From: Bacillota bacterium
Lineage (GTDB): Bacteria; Bacillota; Syntrophomonadia; Syntrophomonadales; Syntrophomonadaceae
Assembly: GCA_029550685.1 (NCBI GenBank)
Contig: JAKPGY010000094.1
Coordinates: forward strand, 1 to 48,595
Length of the DNA stretch: 48,595 nt
Reading direction: 5' to 3'
Shown here piece after piece: positions 26,794 to 35,472 of this stretch. Numbering within the stretch: the first letter of the stretch is position 1; the number at the start of each line of letters is the position of its first letter. The notes beneath the pieces were generated by a model. It was not told the DNA's origin. It worked only from the letters and a program-made list of their open reading frames with translations, and did no database searches. The translations under genes and the position numbers were made by a program.

Positions 26794-27342
26794 ATGAAAA
26801 TAGTATGCTTGGGTGATTCAATTACCTGGGGGTTTCCCTTTGGCCCTCAGGATTCATGGGTAGCAATGTTGCAGAAACAGCTGCAAGTAGAAATAATCAA
26901 CCGGGGGATTAATGGGAACACCACCTCTGATATGCTGGCCCGCTTTGACCGCCATGTACTCCAAGCCCAGCCCACTCATTTAATACTCATGGGCGGTATT
27001 AATGATGTGGTATGCCAGGATTCCTTTGATCTTATTACTTATAATATACAGACTATGGTAGAAAAAGCTCTTGCTGCTGGCATTACAGTTATTTTGGGTA
27101 CTCCTACAGCAGTGGACTATCCACCCTGGGAACGAATCCTGCAACGCTTGCGGGAATGGATACATAGACTGGCAGAACAGCATAATCTTCAGGTAATAGA
27201 TTTTCATAAGGCATTTTATGATCAGGAAGGTAATCTTCGCACTGACCTGTTGCTGCCGGATGGGGGACACCCCACCCGTTCAGGCTATCAGGCCATATAT
27301 GATCAGATAGATCTTAGCATTTTCGGCTATCCAACCAGCTAA
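26794..27342 (+). CDS. SGNH/GDSL-family lipase/esterase
   Basis: 182 residues behind AGGAGG. Block I GDSITWG puts the nucleophile at Ser9, block III GGINDV supplies the Asn, and block V LLPDGGHPTRSGY holds the Asp-x-x-His pair (Asp and His near 156-159). It is cytoplasmic, with no signal. Small SGNH hydrolases of this type deacetylate or de-esterify small substrates; which one is unknown. The gene ends convergent with the PP-loop gene, with the two stop codons overlapping by 4 bp. Confidence 0.88.
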   Translation: MKIVCLGDSITWGFPFGPQDSWVAMLQKQLQVEIINRGINGNTTSDMLARFDRHVLQAQPTHLILMGGINDVVCQDSFDLITYNIQTMVEKALAAGITVILGTPTAVDYPPWERILQRLREWIHRLAEQHNLQVIDFHKAFYDQEGNLRTDLLLPDGGHPTRSGYQAIYDQIDLSIFGYPTS

Positions 27343-28328
27343 ATGGTAGCAGGAACTCGGTCCGGGGATAGCGGAGTGACTTCTATAGCATTAATAATCT
27401 GGCCGTCCGGAGTATAGATTTTTAAACGGGCGGTACTTTCATTTTTGGCGTCACTATAGCGAGCCACTATAGAGCCGGCGTAATTTAAATAAGATTCAAT
27501 ATCAACCGGCAGAATTGCCCGCAGCAAGCCCACTGGACCAGGACGGTCGGTTACTTTCAGTAACAGATCAGAGGAAGTGGCCAGCGATTCCAACCGCTCG
27601 TTTTCAGCATGATTACGACCAACTGCCAGTAGTAATCCTTCCTGCAGGTAGAAATGACGTCCCACTCTTAATATACCCAGGTGTTCAGGTCGGGGATTTT
27701 CAATCAGGCTCATTAAGTGCTTGAGACGACGTACATAGTTTTGTTCAGTTAGCAAACATCCTCCGGCTGGGGACGGATATTCCTGGATGCCATATTTTTC
27801 AGCCAGCTGCATCTGGCGGGTGCGGCTGCGTCCACTGATGTCCAATAACATCTGGCGATCTATCCAGCCCTCTTTTTCAGGTATAGTAGCATCCAGCAGC
27901 TGTCCACAAAGAGGACGGACTATATATCCTTTATATCCTGACAGCTTATCAACCGCATTAAGCGCAGAGCGATTCTGACTCATGGGGCGCTGACCTAGAA
28001 CTTCACCGGTAATGATAAAGGAAGCCCCTAGATCCTGCATTAAGTCTCCGGCTTTTCTGAACATAAAGGCATGGCAGTCAATACAGGGGTTTAGATTTTT
28101 GCCGTATCCGTATACCGGGTTTTTTAATACCTTTTCAAAATATTCGTCACCCACCGGCTGTACCAACCATTCAATACCCAAGTGGCAAGCTGCTTTTTTA
28201 GTACGTTCATTAGCCCCGAAAAAAGGACTATCGAAGGTTATAGCTGTTACTTCGATGCCTTGATTCTGCATCAGCTTAACTGCCAACTGGGAATCAAGTC
28301 CCCCTGAAAAAAGGCTGATTGCCTTCAT
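27339..28328 (-). CDS. PP-loop ATPase resembling tRNA thiolation enzymes (MnmA/ThiI-like)
   Basis: 329 residues. The PP-loop SGGLDSQ (8-14) binds ATP for adenylation. NPCIDCHAF (about 81-89) gives a CxxC pair. TGEVLGQRPMSQN and PAGGCLLTE resemble tRNA-sulfuration proteins. It likely acts on a tRNA base or a similar sulfur or amide transfer substrate. It lacks the THUMP domain of ThiI and the full length of MnmA. The C-terminal part (about 205-329) has an unassigned domain. The start is ATG 28328; the upstream DUF523 stop overlaps it by 4 bp, so the two are coupled. Confidence 0.78.
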   Translation of the reverse strand: MKAISLFSGGLDSQLAVKLMQNQGIEVTAITFDSPFFGANERTKKAACHLGIEWLVQPVGDEYFEKVLKNPVYGYGKNLNPCIDCHAFMFRKAGDLMQDLGASFIITGEVLGQRPMSQNRSALNAVDKLSGYKGYIVRPLCGQLLDATIPEKEGWIDRQMLLDISGRSRTRQMQLAEKYGIQEYPSPAGGCLLTEQNYVRRLKHLMSLIENPRPEHLGILRVGRHFYLQEGLLLAVGRNHAENERLESLATSSDLLLKVTDRPGPVGLLRAILPVDIESYLNYAGSIVARYSDAKNESTARLKIYTPDGQIINAIEVTPLSPDRVPATI

Positions 28329-28789
28329 TCCTGACCACGCTCCTTGAGATATTCCACATCACTAACTACGGAAAAACCGTTTTCCTTTAGTAAAGCGGCG
28401 GTAACACCGCAGCCTTCCCGCAGGCGATGAGAGAAGGTGCCATCGTATATTTCGCCCACACCACAAGAAGGACTGTTGCTTTTCAGAATCACTAAATTAA
28501 CATCATATTCCCGGGCTAATTCCAAGGTACGTTTAGCTCCCAACAAGAATGGAGTGGTCAAATCTTCTCCATCGTTACTAATAACCTGGGCAGTTCCTTC
28601 CAATACATCATATCCGGTTCCGTTAATTATTTCAGCGGGTTTTCTAGGAATAGGCAGTCCACCTAAGACTTCCGGACACACGGTAACCACCTCTCCACGA
28701 TCCAGCATATCTGCGAAAACCGGGTGCTCGTTACTGCCACCATTGTATTTACAATTCAATCCACACAAGCAGGCACTTATAAGTATCAT
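28325..28789 (-). CDS. DUF523 family protein (YbbK-like)
   Basis: 154 residues from ATG 28789. ISACLCGLNCKYNG at the N terminus holds Cys7, Cys9 and Cys13-type cysteines, and VILKSNSPSCG near residue 105 is the other family signature. The cysteine pattern suggests a metal or iron-sulfur site. The molecular role is not firmly established. The coupling with a PP-loop thiolation-type enzyme is suggestive, because DUF523 has been linked to 2-thiouracil/sulfur metabolism in other bacteria; here that is only inference. Confidence 0.82.
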   Translation of the reverse strand: MILISACLCGLNCKYNGGSNEHPVFADMLDRGEVVTVCPEVLGGLPIPRKPAEIINGTGYDVLEGTAQVISNDGEDLTTPFLLGAKRTLELAREYDVNLVILKSNSPSCGVGEIYDGTFSHRLREGCGVTAALLKENGFSVVSDVEYLKERGQE

Positions 28790-28927
28790 AATGTTGATCT
28801 CTCCATTTGCTCCTATTATTCATATTATGGCTGGGAAAGTGGGTGCTGCGTCGATACTTTTAATATTAGCAAAGAATGAATCATTTTCATATTATAAGAT
28901 ACTTAACAGGAACGGGGCGATAATAAG

Positions 28928-30307
28928 ATGCACATATTTCCTAAGATTCGCATCACAGCTGATAACAAACTGGGCACAAAAAGAGTTGGCATAACCGAGA
29001 GCTTGGGTAAGAGACTGTCCTTAAAGGATAATGATCAACTGTTGATTTGTGCCGGCAAACGGAAAATTCCTTATGTCATCAGTATACTACCGGGAAAAAA
29101 TGATGCTGCTTTTATGCATACCACAAACATCCACCAGTTGTGTTTAACCCCCGACAGTGAATACGGTTATATCTATAATGCCGGAGAGCTTCGACTCGGT
29201 CCTATGGTAGGAATTATGATAGAAATACTAGGTGGACCCAGCAAGCGATATGCTGGTCAAACCACTTTTATTAAGTCATTAATCATCAGAGGGCAGGAGC
29301 TTGGAGAGATATGTTTCGCATTTAGTCCTTATGCTATCAACTGGCAACGTCAACTGGTCACCGGATATACCTTCAGGAAAGGTGCATGGGTGAAACAGAC
29401 TTTTCCTTTTCCAGATGTAGTATATCCTCGCGAAAGAACTTATGCTTATTCCCGTGTTATTGTGGAAATCCGCAAAAAATTTGATGCCCTGGGAGTGAAA
29501 TTTCTTAACCCCCAATTGGCTGGCAAATGGGTAACTTATCAGACTATTAACAACCAGCCTCACCTGAAAGATTTTGTTCCTGATACTAGGTTGTTAACAA
29601 ATTTTACTGTAGTTGAGGCGATGTTAAAAAAATACCGGACCGTTTACTTAAAACCAATTATAGGCTCAAAAGGTCAAAACATTATTCGAGTCACTCGCAA
29701 CCGGTCCAATAAATTATACCAATACCAGTATCAGAAGAACCAAAAGGCAGTGCGGGGAGCCGCTACTAGTTTGGGGCAACTAAAGGCTTCTTTAAGCAGT
29801 GTAATGGGAAAAAGAGATTACTTGGTACAACAAGGCATTAATTTACTTATTGATGAGGGTCATATTACCGACATACGGGTAATCGTACAAAAAAATCATA
29901 CTGGAAAATGGATGGTCACAGGTATCGGCTGCCGCATGGGACCCGCAGGATCCATCACTAGCAACCTATCTTCCGGTGGACGTGGAGCCAAACTCACCAC
30001 AGTACTGGAAAGGCATTTTTCTAGCCAGCAACAGCGAGATCAAATTGAGAGCGATATCCGTTATATAGCCTTAGAATCAGCTCGAGTTTTAGAAAAAACT
30101 ATCGGTTCTGCCGGAGAAATGGGAGTTGATTTAGGAATAGATGTAGACGGCAAAGTTTGGTTCATTGAGGCCAATTTACGTCCCGCCCGCCGAATATTTC
30201 GCCTGATTGATGAGCCTTTTATTCGTCAGCAGTCCATAGTGAATCCTATGCTTTATAGCCGCTATCTGGCAGGATTTTCTGGAAAGGAGTATGCTGAGTG
30301 CAAGTAG
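28928..30307 (+). CDS. YheC/YheD-type spore-coat-associated ATP-grasp protein, copy 1
   Basis: 459 residues. The N-terminal 130 residues form the YheC/D lead domain with the signature LRLGPMVGIMI (about 81-91). The ATP-grasp domain follows: YLKPIIGSKGQNIIRV, LVQQGINLLID, DIRVIVQKN, SSGGRGAK and the Mg-binding end GVDLGIDVDGKVWFIEANLRP. Family members are spore-coat associated and probably ligate a carboxylate to an amine. The start at 28928 has only a weak GGGG-type site 8-13 bp upstream. The 3' end overlaps the next copy. A CATATTATA string at 28888-28896 resembles a sigma-K -10 but has no clear -35. Confidence 0.85.
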   Translation: MHIFPKIRITADNKLGTKRVGITESLGKRLSLKDNDQLLICAGKRKIPYVISILPGKNDAAFMHTTNIHQLCLTPDSEYGYIYNAGELRLGPMVGIMIEILGGPSKRYAGQTTFIKSLIIRGQELGEICFAFSPYAINWQRQLVTGYTFRKGAWVKQTFPFPDVVYPRERTYAYSRVIVEIRKKFDALGVKFLNPQLAGKWVTYQTINNQPHLKDFVPDTRLLTNFTVVEAMLKKYRTVYLKPIIGSKGQNIIRVTRNRSNKLYQYQYQKNQKAVRGAATSLGQLKASLSSVMGKRDYLVQQGINLLIDEGHITDIRVIVQKNHTGKWMVTGIGCRMGPAGSITSNLSSGGRGAKLTTVLERHFSSQQQRDQIESDIRYIALESARVLEKTIGSAGEMGVDLGIDVDGKVWFIEANLRPARRIFRLIDEPFIRQQSIVNPMLYSRYLAGFSGKEYAECK

Positions 30308-31635
30308 TTGGCAGAATATTTCTATCCGATCGTCTGGTGGAAAATCTGGGAATAAATGTCCAACCCCTGGTGCAAGTGAGAGTAGGTTGCCTGGTTGTTA
30401 CTACCGAAATGGTAGTAAAGGCAGATGAACGTGCTACTTATACGTTATCACCCGCCTTGGCTCAGGCACTTTATGTTCATAAACAGAAACGTTTGCAGAT
30501 TCGATATGATAGTAAGTATGATATGCTGCATCTAGGACCTACCATTGGAATATTTGCTACCAGTTTGCCAAACCGTGGATATTATGAGCCAACCCATATT
30601 GGGGCCGAGCTCATTTTTTTAAGTCATATAAGTAACACGCTGCCTGGCCAGACCTATATTTTTACCCCTGCGTCTATTAACTGGGACAATTTAACAGTCA
30701 GGGGTTATTCCTATCGTCCCAACAGTTCAGGCCGAGGGGTTTGGGTGTCCTCCCTGTATCCCTTACCCGATGTGGTATATGACCGGGTATCCACTCGTTC
30801 CGGAGAAGCCCGCGATCAGATTAGAAATACAAAAATCAGGTTAATGCAGCAGCCTTATCTCAATTATTTTAATCCCTCATTTTTGAACAAATGGAAAGTT
30901 CATCAAATGCTCCTCACTAACCCTTGGCTGCACAAACATCTTCCGGAAACCCGGCCTTTAACCGCCGAAAATTTAGAAGAAATGTTGAAAATATATAAAA
31001 TTGTATATGTAAAGCCCAGTAATGGAAGCCTGGGCTTGGGAATCATACGGGTAACCTTGGATCAGAAAGGCAACTTGAACTATGTGGTACACCGCAGCAA
31101 ACGTTTCCGGAGTGTCGCTGACAATGCCACTGACTTTATGTCCAGAACCCGCAAGATACGTGCTGATAAACCATATATTGTGCAACAAGGAATTAATATA
31201 GCCACCTACCATGGATCACCTTTTGATATCCGCATAATTTATCAAAAAAACCGCCATGGAGAATGGCAAATTGGCAAGAAATTTGCCCGAGTTGCCCCTA
31301 AAGGAAGTTCGGTATCCAACTTAAGTAGTGGTGGTAAAGCTTTGCCCATTAAGATCTTGATGAGAGCAATGTTTCGCAAAGCAGACTTAATCGAAGAAAA
31401 AAACAGGCAGATCAAGGAAGTCTGTTATCAGGTAGCCCAGACCATTGAGAAAACCAGTCAAATGATTTATGGAGAATTAGGCCTGGATCTAGGGCTGGAT
31501 AAAAGTGGTCATATTTGGCTTATTGAAGTTAATTCTAAGCCGCGCAAAACTACAGAAACACAATTGTCAAAGATAATTATGCGTAATGCATTTAAGAGAC
31601 CGTTGGAATTCAGCACCTATTTGGCAGGATTTTGA
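30298..31635 (+). CDS. YheC/YheD-type spore-coat-associated ATP-grasp protein, copy 2
   Basis: 445 residues from GTG 30298, behind GGAAAGGAG; it overlaps copy 1 by 10 bp, so it is coupled. It keeps the family pattern: LHLGPTIGIFATS (about 80), YVKPSNGSLGLGIIRV, YIVQQGINIATY, DIRIIYQKN, SNLSSGGKAL and GLDLGLDKSGHIWLIEVNSKP. It is clearly a paralogue of copy 1 but diverged, so the pair may form a heteromer or act in sequence. Expression in the mother cell during coat assembly is inferred from the family only. Confidence 0.88.
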   Translation: MQVVGRIFLSDRLVENLGINVQPLVQVRVGCLVVTTEMVVKADERATYTLSPALAQALYVHKQKRLQIRYDSKYDMLHLGPTIGIFATSLPNRGYYEPTHIGAELIFLSHISNTLPGQTYIFTPASINWDNLTVRGYSYRPNSSGRGVWVSSLYPLPDVVYDRVSTRSGEARDQIRNTKIRLMQQPYLNYFNPSFLNKWKVHQMLLTNPWLHKHLPETRPLTAENLEEMLKIYKIVYVKPSNGSLGLGIIRVTLDQKGNLNYVVHRSKRFRSVADNATDFMSRTRKIRADKPYIVQQGINIATYHGSPFDIRIIYQKNRHGEWQIGKKFARVAPKGSSVSNLSSGGKALPIKILMRAMFRKADLIEEKNRQIKEVCYQVAQTIEKTSQMIYGELGLDLGLDKSGHIWLIEVNSKPRKTTETQLSKIIMRNAFKRPLEFSTYLAGF

Positions 31636-31821
31636 TTTTGGATGAGAAATCCAACTATATGAACTTGTTCAAAGCACAACTTGCTATAAACGTCTAAACT
31701 GAATAATGATATACTGGGAGTGACCATTAATTTACAATAGGCAGTAAAAGATCAACGCCATAGATCCCCAAATAAATATTTATTTATAAAAAGTATATGA
31801 AAGTCATCTAGGAGGTTAAAT

Positions 31822-32916
31822 ATGGCCAAGATTAAACGTATAGGAGTGCTCACTGGAGGAGGGGACTGCCCAGGGTTAAATGCGGTAATTCGAGCAGTTA
31901 CTAAAACAGCTATAAATGAATATGGAGTTGAAGTGATAGGATTCCGCGATGGTTTTAAGGGCTTAGTGGAAAATGATTATCTGCCATTAGACTTGAGCTC
32001 AGTATCGGGAATTGCTCATACAGGGGGAACCATCCTGGGGACTACTAACCGGGACAATCCTTTTAATTTTCATTCCGTAGTGAATGGACAAGACCATTTT
32101 AGCGATAAGTCACAACAGGCCATTGACAACATGGAAAAACTTGGCTTAGGAGGATTGGTGGTTATCGGTGGTGATGGCAGCCTGAACATTGCCTACCGTT
32201 TCTATCAATTAGGTGTGCCGGTGGTGGGGGTACCCAAGACCATTGATAATGACTTGTCTGCTACTGATGTTACTTTTGGTTTTTATACAGCGGTTACCAC
32301 TGCTTCGGAAGCTCTCGACAAGCTGCATACCACAGCCGAATCTCATCACCGGGTTATGATTTTGGAAGTAATGGGACGGTATGCTGGTTGGATAGCATTA
32401 TATGCTGGCCTATCAGGAGGGGCTGACGTAATACTGATTCCCGAGATACCCTATCACATTGATGCAGTAGTTCAAAAGATCAAGCAGCGCCACCAGCAGA
32501 CTAAAAAGTTCAGCATCATAGTAGTGGCTGAGGGTGCAGCTCCTGTCGGTGGGGAAATGGTGGTGCAAAAGCTGGTTCCAACCAGTCATGACCCTATCCG
32601 ACTGGGAGGTATTGGTAACCAGCTGGCTGAACAGATAGAGGAAATAACAGGTATTGAAACCCGTGTTACGGTCCTGGGACACCTGCAAAGAGGAGGCCAG
32701 CCTATTCCATATGACCGTATTCTGGCCACCAGATACGGAGTAGCTGCTGCAGAGAATTTAATTGAAGGCAATTTCGGAGTTATGGTGAGTCTAAAGGGAA
32801 CAAGGATAACTTCAGTTCCTTTACAGGAAGCTATCAGAGAAATAAGAAAAGTACCTTTGGATAGTGATATGATCAGGGCTGGGAGAGCGGTAGGTATCAG
32901 TTTTGGCGATCAATAA
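31822..32916 (+). CDS. pfkA: 6-phosphofructokinase (PfkA family, G104/K124 type)
   Basis: 364 residues behind AGGAGG, longer than the 320-residue E. coli type. GGGDCPGLN (12-20), GGDGS (116-120), PKTIDNDL, MGRYAGWIA, LGHLQRGGQ and the sugar-phosphate loops are present. Gly119, at the E. coli Gly104 position, marks ATP use, while Lys139 replaces Gly124 and is the lysine usual in PPi-dependent enzymes. This mixed signature occurs in some ATP-dependent PFKs. It phosphorylates fructose-6-phosphate. Its end overlaps the longest frame of the sigma-54 activator, so they are probably on one transcript. Confidence 0.92.
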   Translation: MAKIKRIGVLTGGGDCPGLNAVIRAVTKTAINEYGVEVIGFRDGFKGLVENDYLPLDLSSVSGIAHTGGTILGTTNRDNPFNFHSVVNGQDHFSDKSQQAIDNMEKLGLGGLVVIGGDGSLNIAYRFYQLGVPVVGVPKTIDNDLSATDVTFGFYTAVTTASEALDKLHTTAESHHRVMILEVMGRYAGWIALYAGLSGGADVILIPEIPYHIDAVVQKIKQRHQQTKKFSIIVVAEGAAPVGGEMVVQKLVPTSHDPIRLGGIGNQLAEQIEEITGIETRVTVLGHLQRGGQPIPYDRILATRYGVAAAENLIEGNFGVMVSLKGTRITSVPLQEAIREIRKVPLDSDMIRAGRAVGISFGDQ

Positions 32917-32950
32917 AACCTTTACTATTAATGAAATGAGGGTTTACGGT

Positions 32951-34585
32951 ATGCTGGTTAGAGATATCATGCGTACTGAATTTCATGCCTTTAATATCCA
33001 TGATACCCTTGCATCTGTCTGCGAAAGCATGGACAGTCATAAACTATATGGTGCCCCGGTAATAGATGATCAAGGTATAATTAGAGGCATTTTTACCAGG
33101 CCTCACCTCATACGAGCCTTAACTGAACTCCGGGATCCTGATACCTTAATTCAGGATCTTATGCAGCCATCTATAGTAACCCTGGAACCTGACAATGACA
33201 TCAGCGAAGCTATAAAAATGTTTGTGGATACCGGTTATCGTCATTATCCAGTCAGGGATAGTGAGGGACACTTGGTGGGACTGGTTCTGTCTTCGGATTT
33301 GCTGCAGGTCGGAGCACAGGAACTATATCGAGTTTTCGGTACCCATCGCTTTGATTACCTAGGCAATGCCATGATAGGTATTGACGCTAAAGGATACATT
33401 AGGTCAGTTAGTGAGAGTGCTCGCAGGGTATTTGGTCCTCGAGCTTCAGAATTGTTAAACAAACACGTGATGGAGACTCTTCCGCTTATGGAAAACCTAG
33501 CCAAGGAGATGGCATTAGATGCTCAAAAAGCTAAACACCTGGCCCATCAATTAACTATTGCTTTGAATAGACTAGAGTATTACCGTAATGAATTGAAAAC
33601 AGTACGCAGCAAATACACTTTCAACGAAATAGTAGGCATGTCCCCGCAGATGAAAAAGTTACGCCATCTGGCTGCGCAAGCTGCTAAAACAACTTCCACC
33701 GTCCTTATCAGGGGTGAAAGCGGAACGGGCAAGGAATTGCTGGCTCAAGCCATTCATAATGCCAGCTCTAGAAGCAATCAGCCTTTTATTAAAGTGAATT
33801 GCGCAGCTATACCTGAGAGTCTTATGGAATCCGAGCTGTTTGGCTACTGCGAAGGAGCCTTTACCGGAGCGTTAAGAGGCGGCAAGCCGGGTAAATTTGA
33901 ACTGGCTAACGGGGGAACCATATTCTTGGATGAAATTGGAGACCTTCATCCCAGTATCCAGTCAAAACTGCTGAGGGTTCTGCAGGAGTTCGAGTTTGAA
34001 CGATTAGGTGGTACTAAGACAATTAATGTTGATGTAAGGGTTATTGCTGCTACCAATCGTGATCTTCGTGATTTAATCAAGCGGGGCAAGTTCAGAAGCG
34101 ATTTATTTTATCGCCTTAATGTAGTGGACATAACTACTCCGCCGCTGCGGGAGCGCCGCGAAGATATTGACTATCTCACCGATTATTTACTGGAGAAAAT
34201 AACCGATCGGCTACATATACCGTTGGTAGGGATAAGCGAAGAAGCCCGCCAGCTGCTGAGACAGTACGATTTTCCTGGTAATGTCCGGGAATTGGAAAAC
34301 ATTCTGGAGAGGGCTATAAATGTAATTAATGAAAACAGTGACACTATACAACCTGAACACCTGCAGTTGCTGGGAAATCATGGCAGTAGCAATAGTGATC
34401 CAGCCGATAATAAAATACCGGAAGCTTCGACCATGAGTTTAGAGGAAACTATGAGGTTGGCAGAGAAAAATGCTATATTAGAGGCATTAAGACGTTCTGG
34501 AGGCAACCGCAATAAGGCTGCTCAACTTCTTAATATCCACCGGTCAGTGCTGTACAAAAAAATGTATAAACATAATATAAGATAG
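32951..34585 (+). CDS. Sigma-54-dependent transcriptional activator with two CBS and one PAS domain
   Basis: 544 residues from ATG 32951 (GAGGG 8 bp upstream). A TTG at 32903 would extend it into pfkA without a good site. Two CBS motifs fill about 1-125, then one PAS-like domain (about 140-200), a coiled linker and the AAA+ domain from about 225. Walker A GESGTGKE is near 254, GAFTGA near 304 and Walker B FLDEIGD near 325. A Fis-type HTH closes the protein (NRNKAAQLLNIHRSVLYKK). It is a shorter relative of the activator at 229-2328. It lies 17 bp upstream of a beta-oxidation dehydrogenase, suggesting control of fatty-acid/butyrate metabolism. Confidence 0.93.
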   Translation: MLVRDIMRTEFHAFNIHDTLASVCESMDSHKLYGAPVIDDQGIIRGIFTRPHLIRALTELRDPDTLIQDLMQPSIVTLEPDNDISEAIKMFVDTGYRHYPVRDSEGHLVGLVLSSDLLQVGAQELYRVFGTHRFDYLGNAMIGIDAKGYIRSVSESARRVFGPRASELLNKHVMETLPLMENLAKEMALDAQKAKHLAHQLTIALNRLEYYRNELKTVRSKYTFNEIVGMSPQMKKLRHLAAQAAKTTSTVLIRGESGTGKELLAQAIHNASSRSNQPFIKVNCAAIPESLMESELFGYCEGAFTGALRGGKPGKFELANGGTIFLDEIGDLHPSIQSKLLRVLQEFEFERLGGTKTINVDVRVIAATNRDLRDLIKRGKFRSDLFYRLNVVDITTPPLRERREDIDYLTDYLLEKITDRLHIPLVGISEEARQLLRQYDFPGNVRELENILERAINVINENSDTIQPEHLQLLGNHGSSNSDPADNKIPEASTMSLEETMRLAEKNAILEALRRSGGNRNKAAQLLNIHRSVLYKKMYKHNIR

Positions 34586-34602
34586 GTGGGGAGGAGAAGG
34601 TA

Positions 34603-35448
34603 ATGAAAAAAGTTGCAATTCTGGGCGCTGGCATCATGGGTGCTGGTATTGCTCAGGTAGCAGCTCAGGGTGGATACCAAGTACTCCTGCGTGACCTTCA
34701 GCAAAATATTGTTCTGGATGGATTACGGACAGTAGAAAGGAATCTAAATAAAGCTATTGACAAAAAACAGCTAAACCCTAAGCAGCGGGATGAAATACTC
34801 AGCCGGATAGCAACCTGTACTGATTTAGCTGAGGTCCACGATGCGGACCTAGTTATAGAAGCGGTTGTTGAAAATATGGCAGTAAAAAAACAAATTTTTG
34901 CCGAACTAGATCATTTGTGCCAACTTCATACTCTATTAGCCACCAATACTTCATCATTATCTATAACGGAAATCGCTTCTGCCACGCGAAGACCGGATAA
35001 GGTACTGGGCATGCACTTTTTTAATCCGGTTCCTGCAATGAAGCTGGTGGAATTAGTTAAAGGGATGGAAACTAGTTCTGAAACTATAAACAGCGCCCGC
35101 CGGTTTATCAGGCAAATAGGCAAAGAGGAAGTTGTTGTGCATCGGGATAGTCCCGGGTATATAGTAAACCGCATTCTGGTGCCCTATGTAAATGAGGCTA
35201 TATTTGTAGTAGGTGAAGGCTTGGCTAGCTCAGAGGCTATTGACATGGCTATGAAGTATGGGGCGGGAATGCCTATGGGACCTTTGGAATTAGCTGACAT
35301 GATCGGTCTGGATATTATTTATTCAGTTATTCTGGCTTTTTATAATGAATTCCGTGACCCTAAGTATCGTCCTCACCATTTATTGTCGACCATGATACGA
35401 GCAGGATACCTGGGACGAAAAAGTGGTCGCGGGTTTTATAGATACTAG
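34603..35448 (+). CDS. hbd: 3-hydroxybutyryl-CoA dehydrogenase
   Basis: 281 residues behind GGGGAGGAG. Rossmann motif GAGIMGAGIAQVAA (8-21), TNTSSLSIT (about 113-121), the catalytic His in MHFFNPVP, and DSPGYIVNRI and GAGMPMGPLELAD show a complete short-chain HAD. It interconverts 3-hydroxybutyryl-CoA and acetoacetyl-CoA with NAD(H), here most likely in the oxidative direction in a syntroph. It stands directly behind a sigma-54 activator, with 24 bp to the following membrane gene. Confidence 0.95.
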   Translation: MKKVAILGAGIMGAGIAQVAAQGGYQVLLRDLQQNIVLDGLRTVERNLNKAIDKKQLNPKQRDEILSRIATCTDLAEVHDADLVIEAVVENMAVKKQIFAELDHLCQLHTLLATNTSSLSITEIASATRRPDKVLGMHFFNPVPAMKLVELVKGMETSSETINSARRFIRQIGKEEVVVHRDSPGYIVNRILVPYVNEAIFVVGEGLASSEAIDMAMKYGAGMPMGPLELADMIGLDIIYSVILAFYNEFRDPKYRPHHLLSTMIRAGYLGRKSGRGFYRY

Positions 35449-35472
35449 AGGAGGCTAATGGGAGGTTAAGAA

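Noticed and set aside
28880-28927. Sigma-K promoter for YheC/D copy 1 (CATATTATA)
   Set aside because: The -10-like string is present, but no AC-type -35 at the right spacing; too weak to list as a promoter.
28437-28994. 185-codon plus-strand open frame
   Set aside because: Lies antisense to the well-supported DUF523 gene and runs into the start of YheC/D copy 1 in another frame; no ribosome site and no family features.
31680-31720. Possible sigma-54 promoter upstream of pfkA (AAGCACAACTTGC)
   Set aside because: Spacing between GCAC and TTGC is 3 instead of 5 and the GG of the -24 box is missing.
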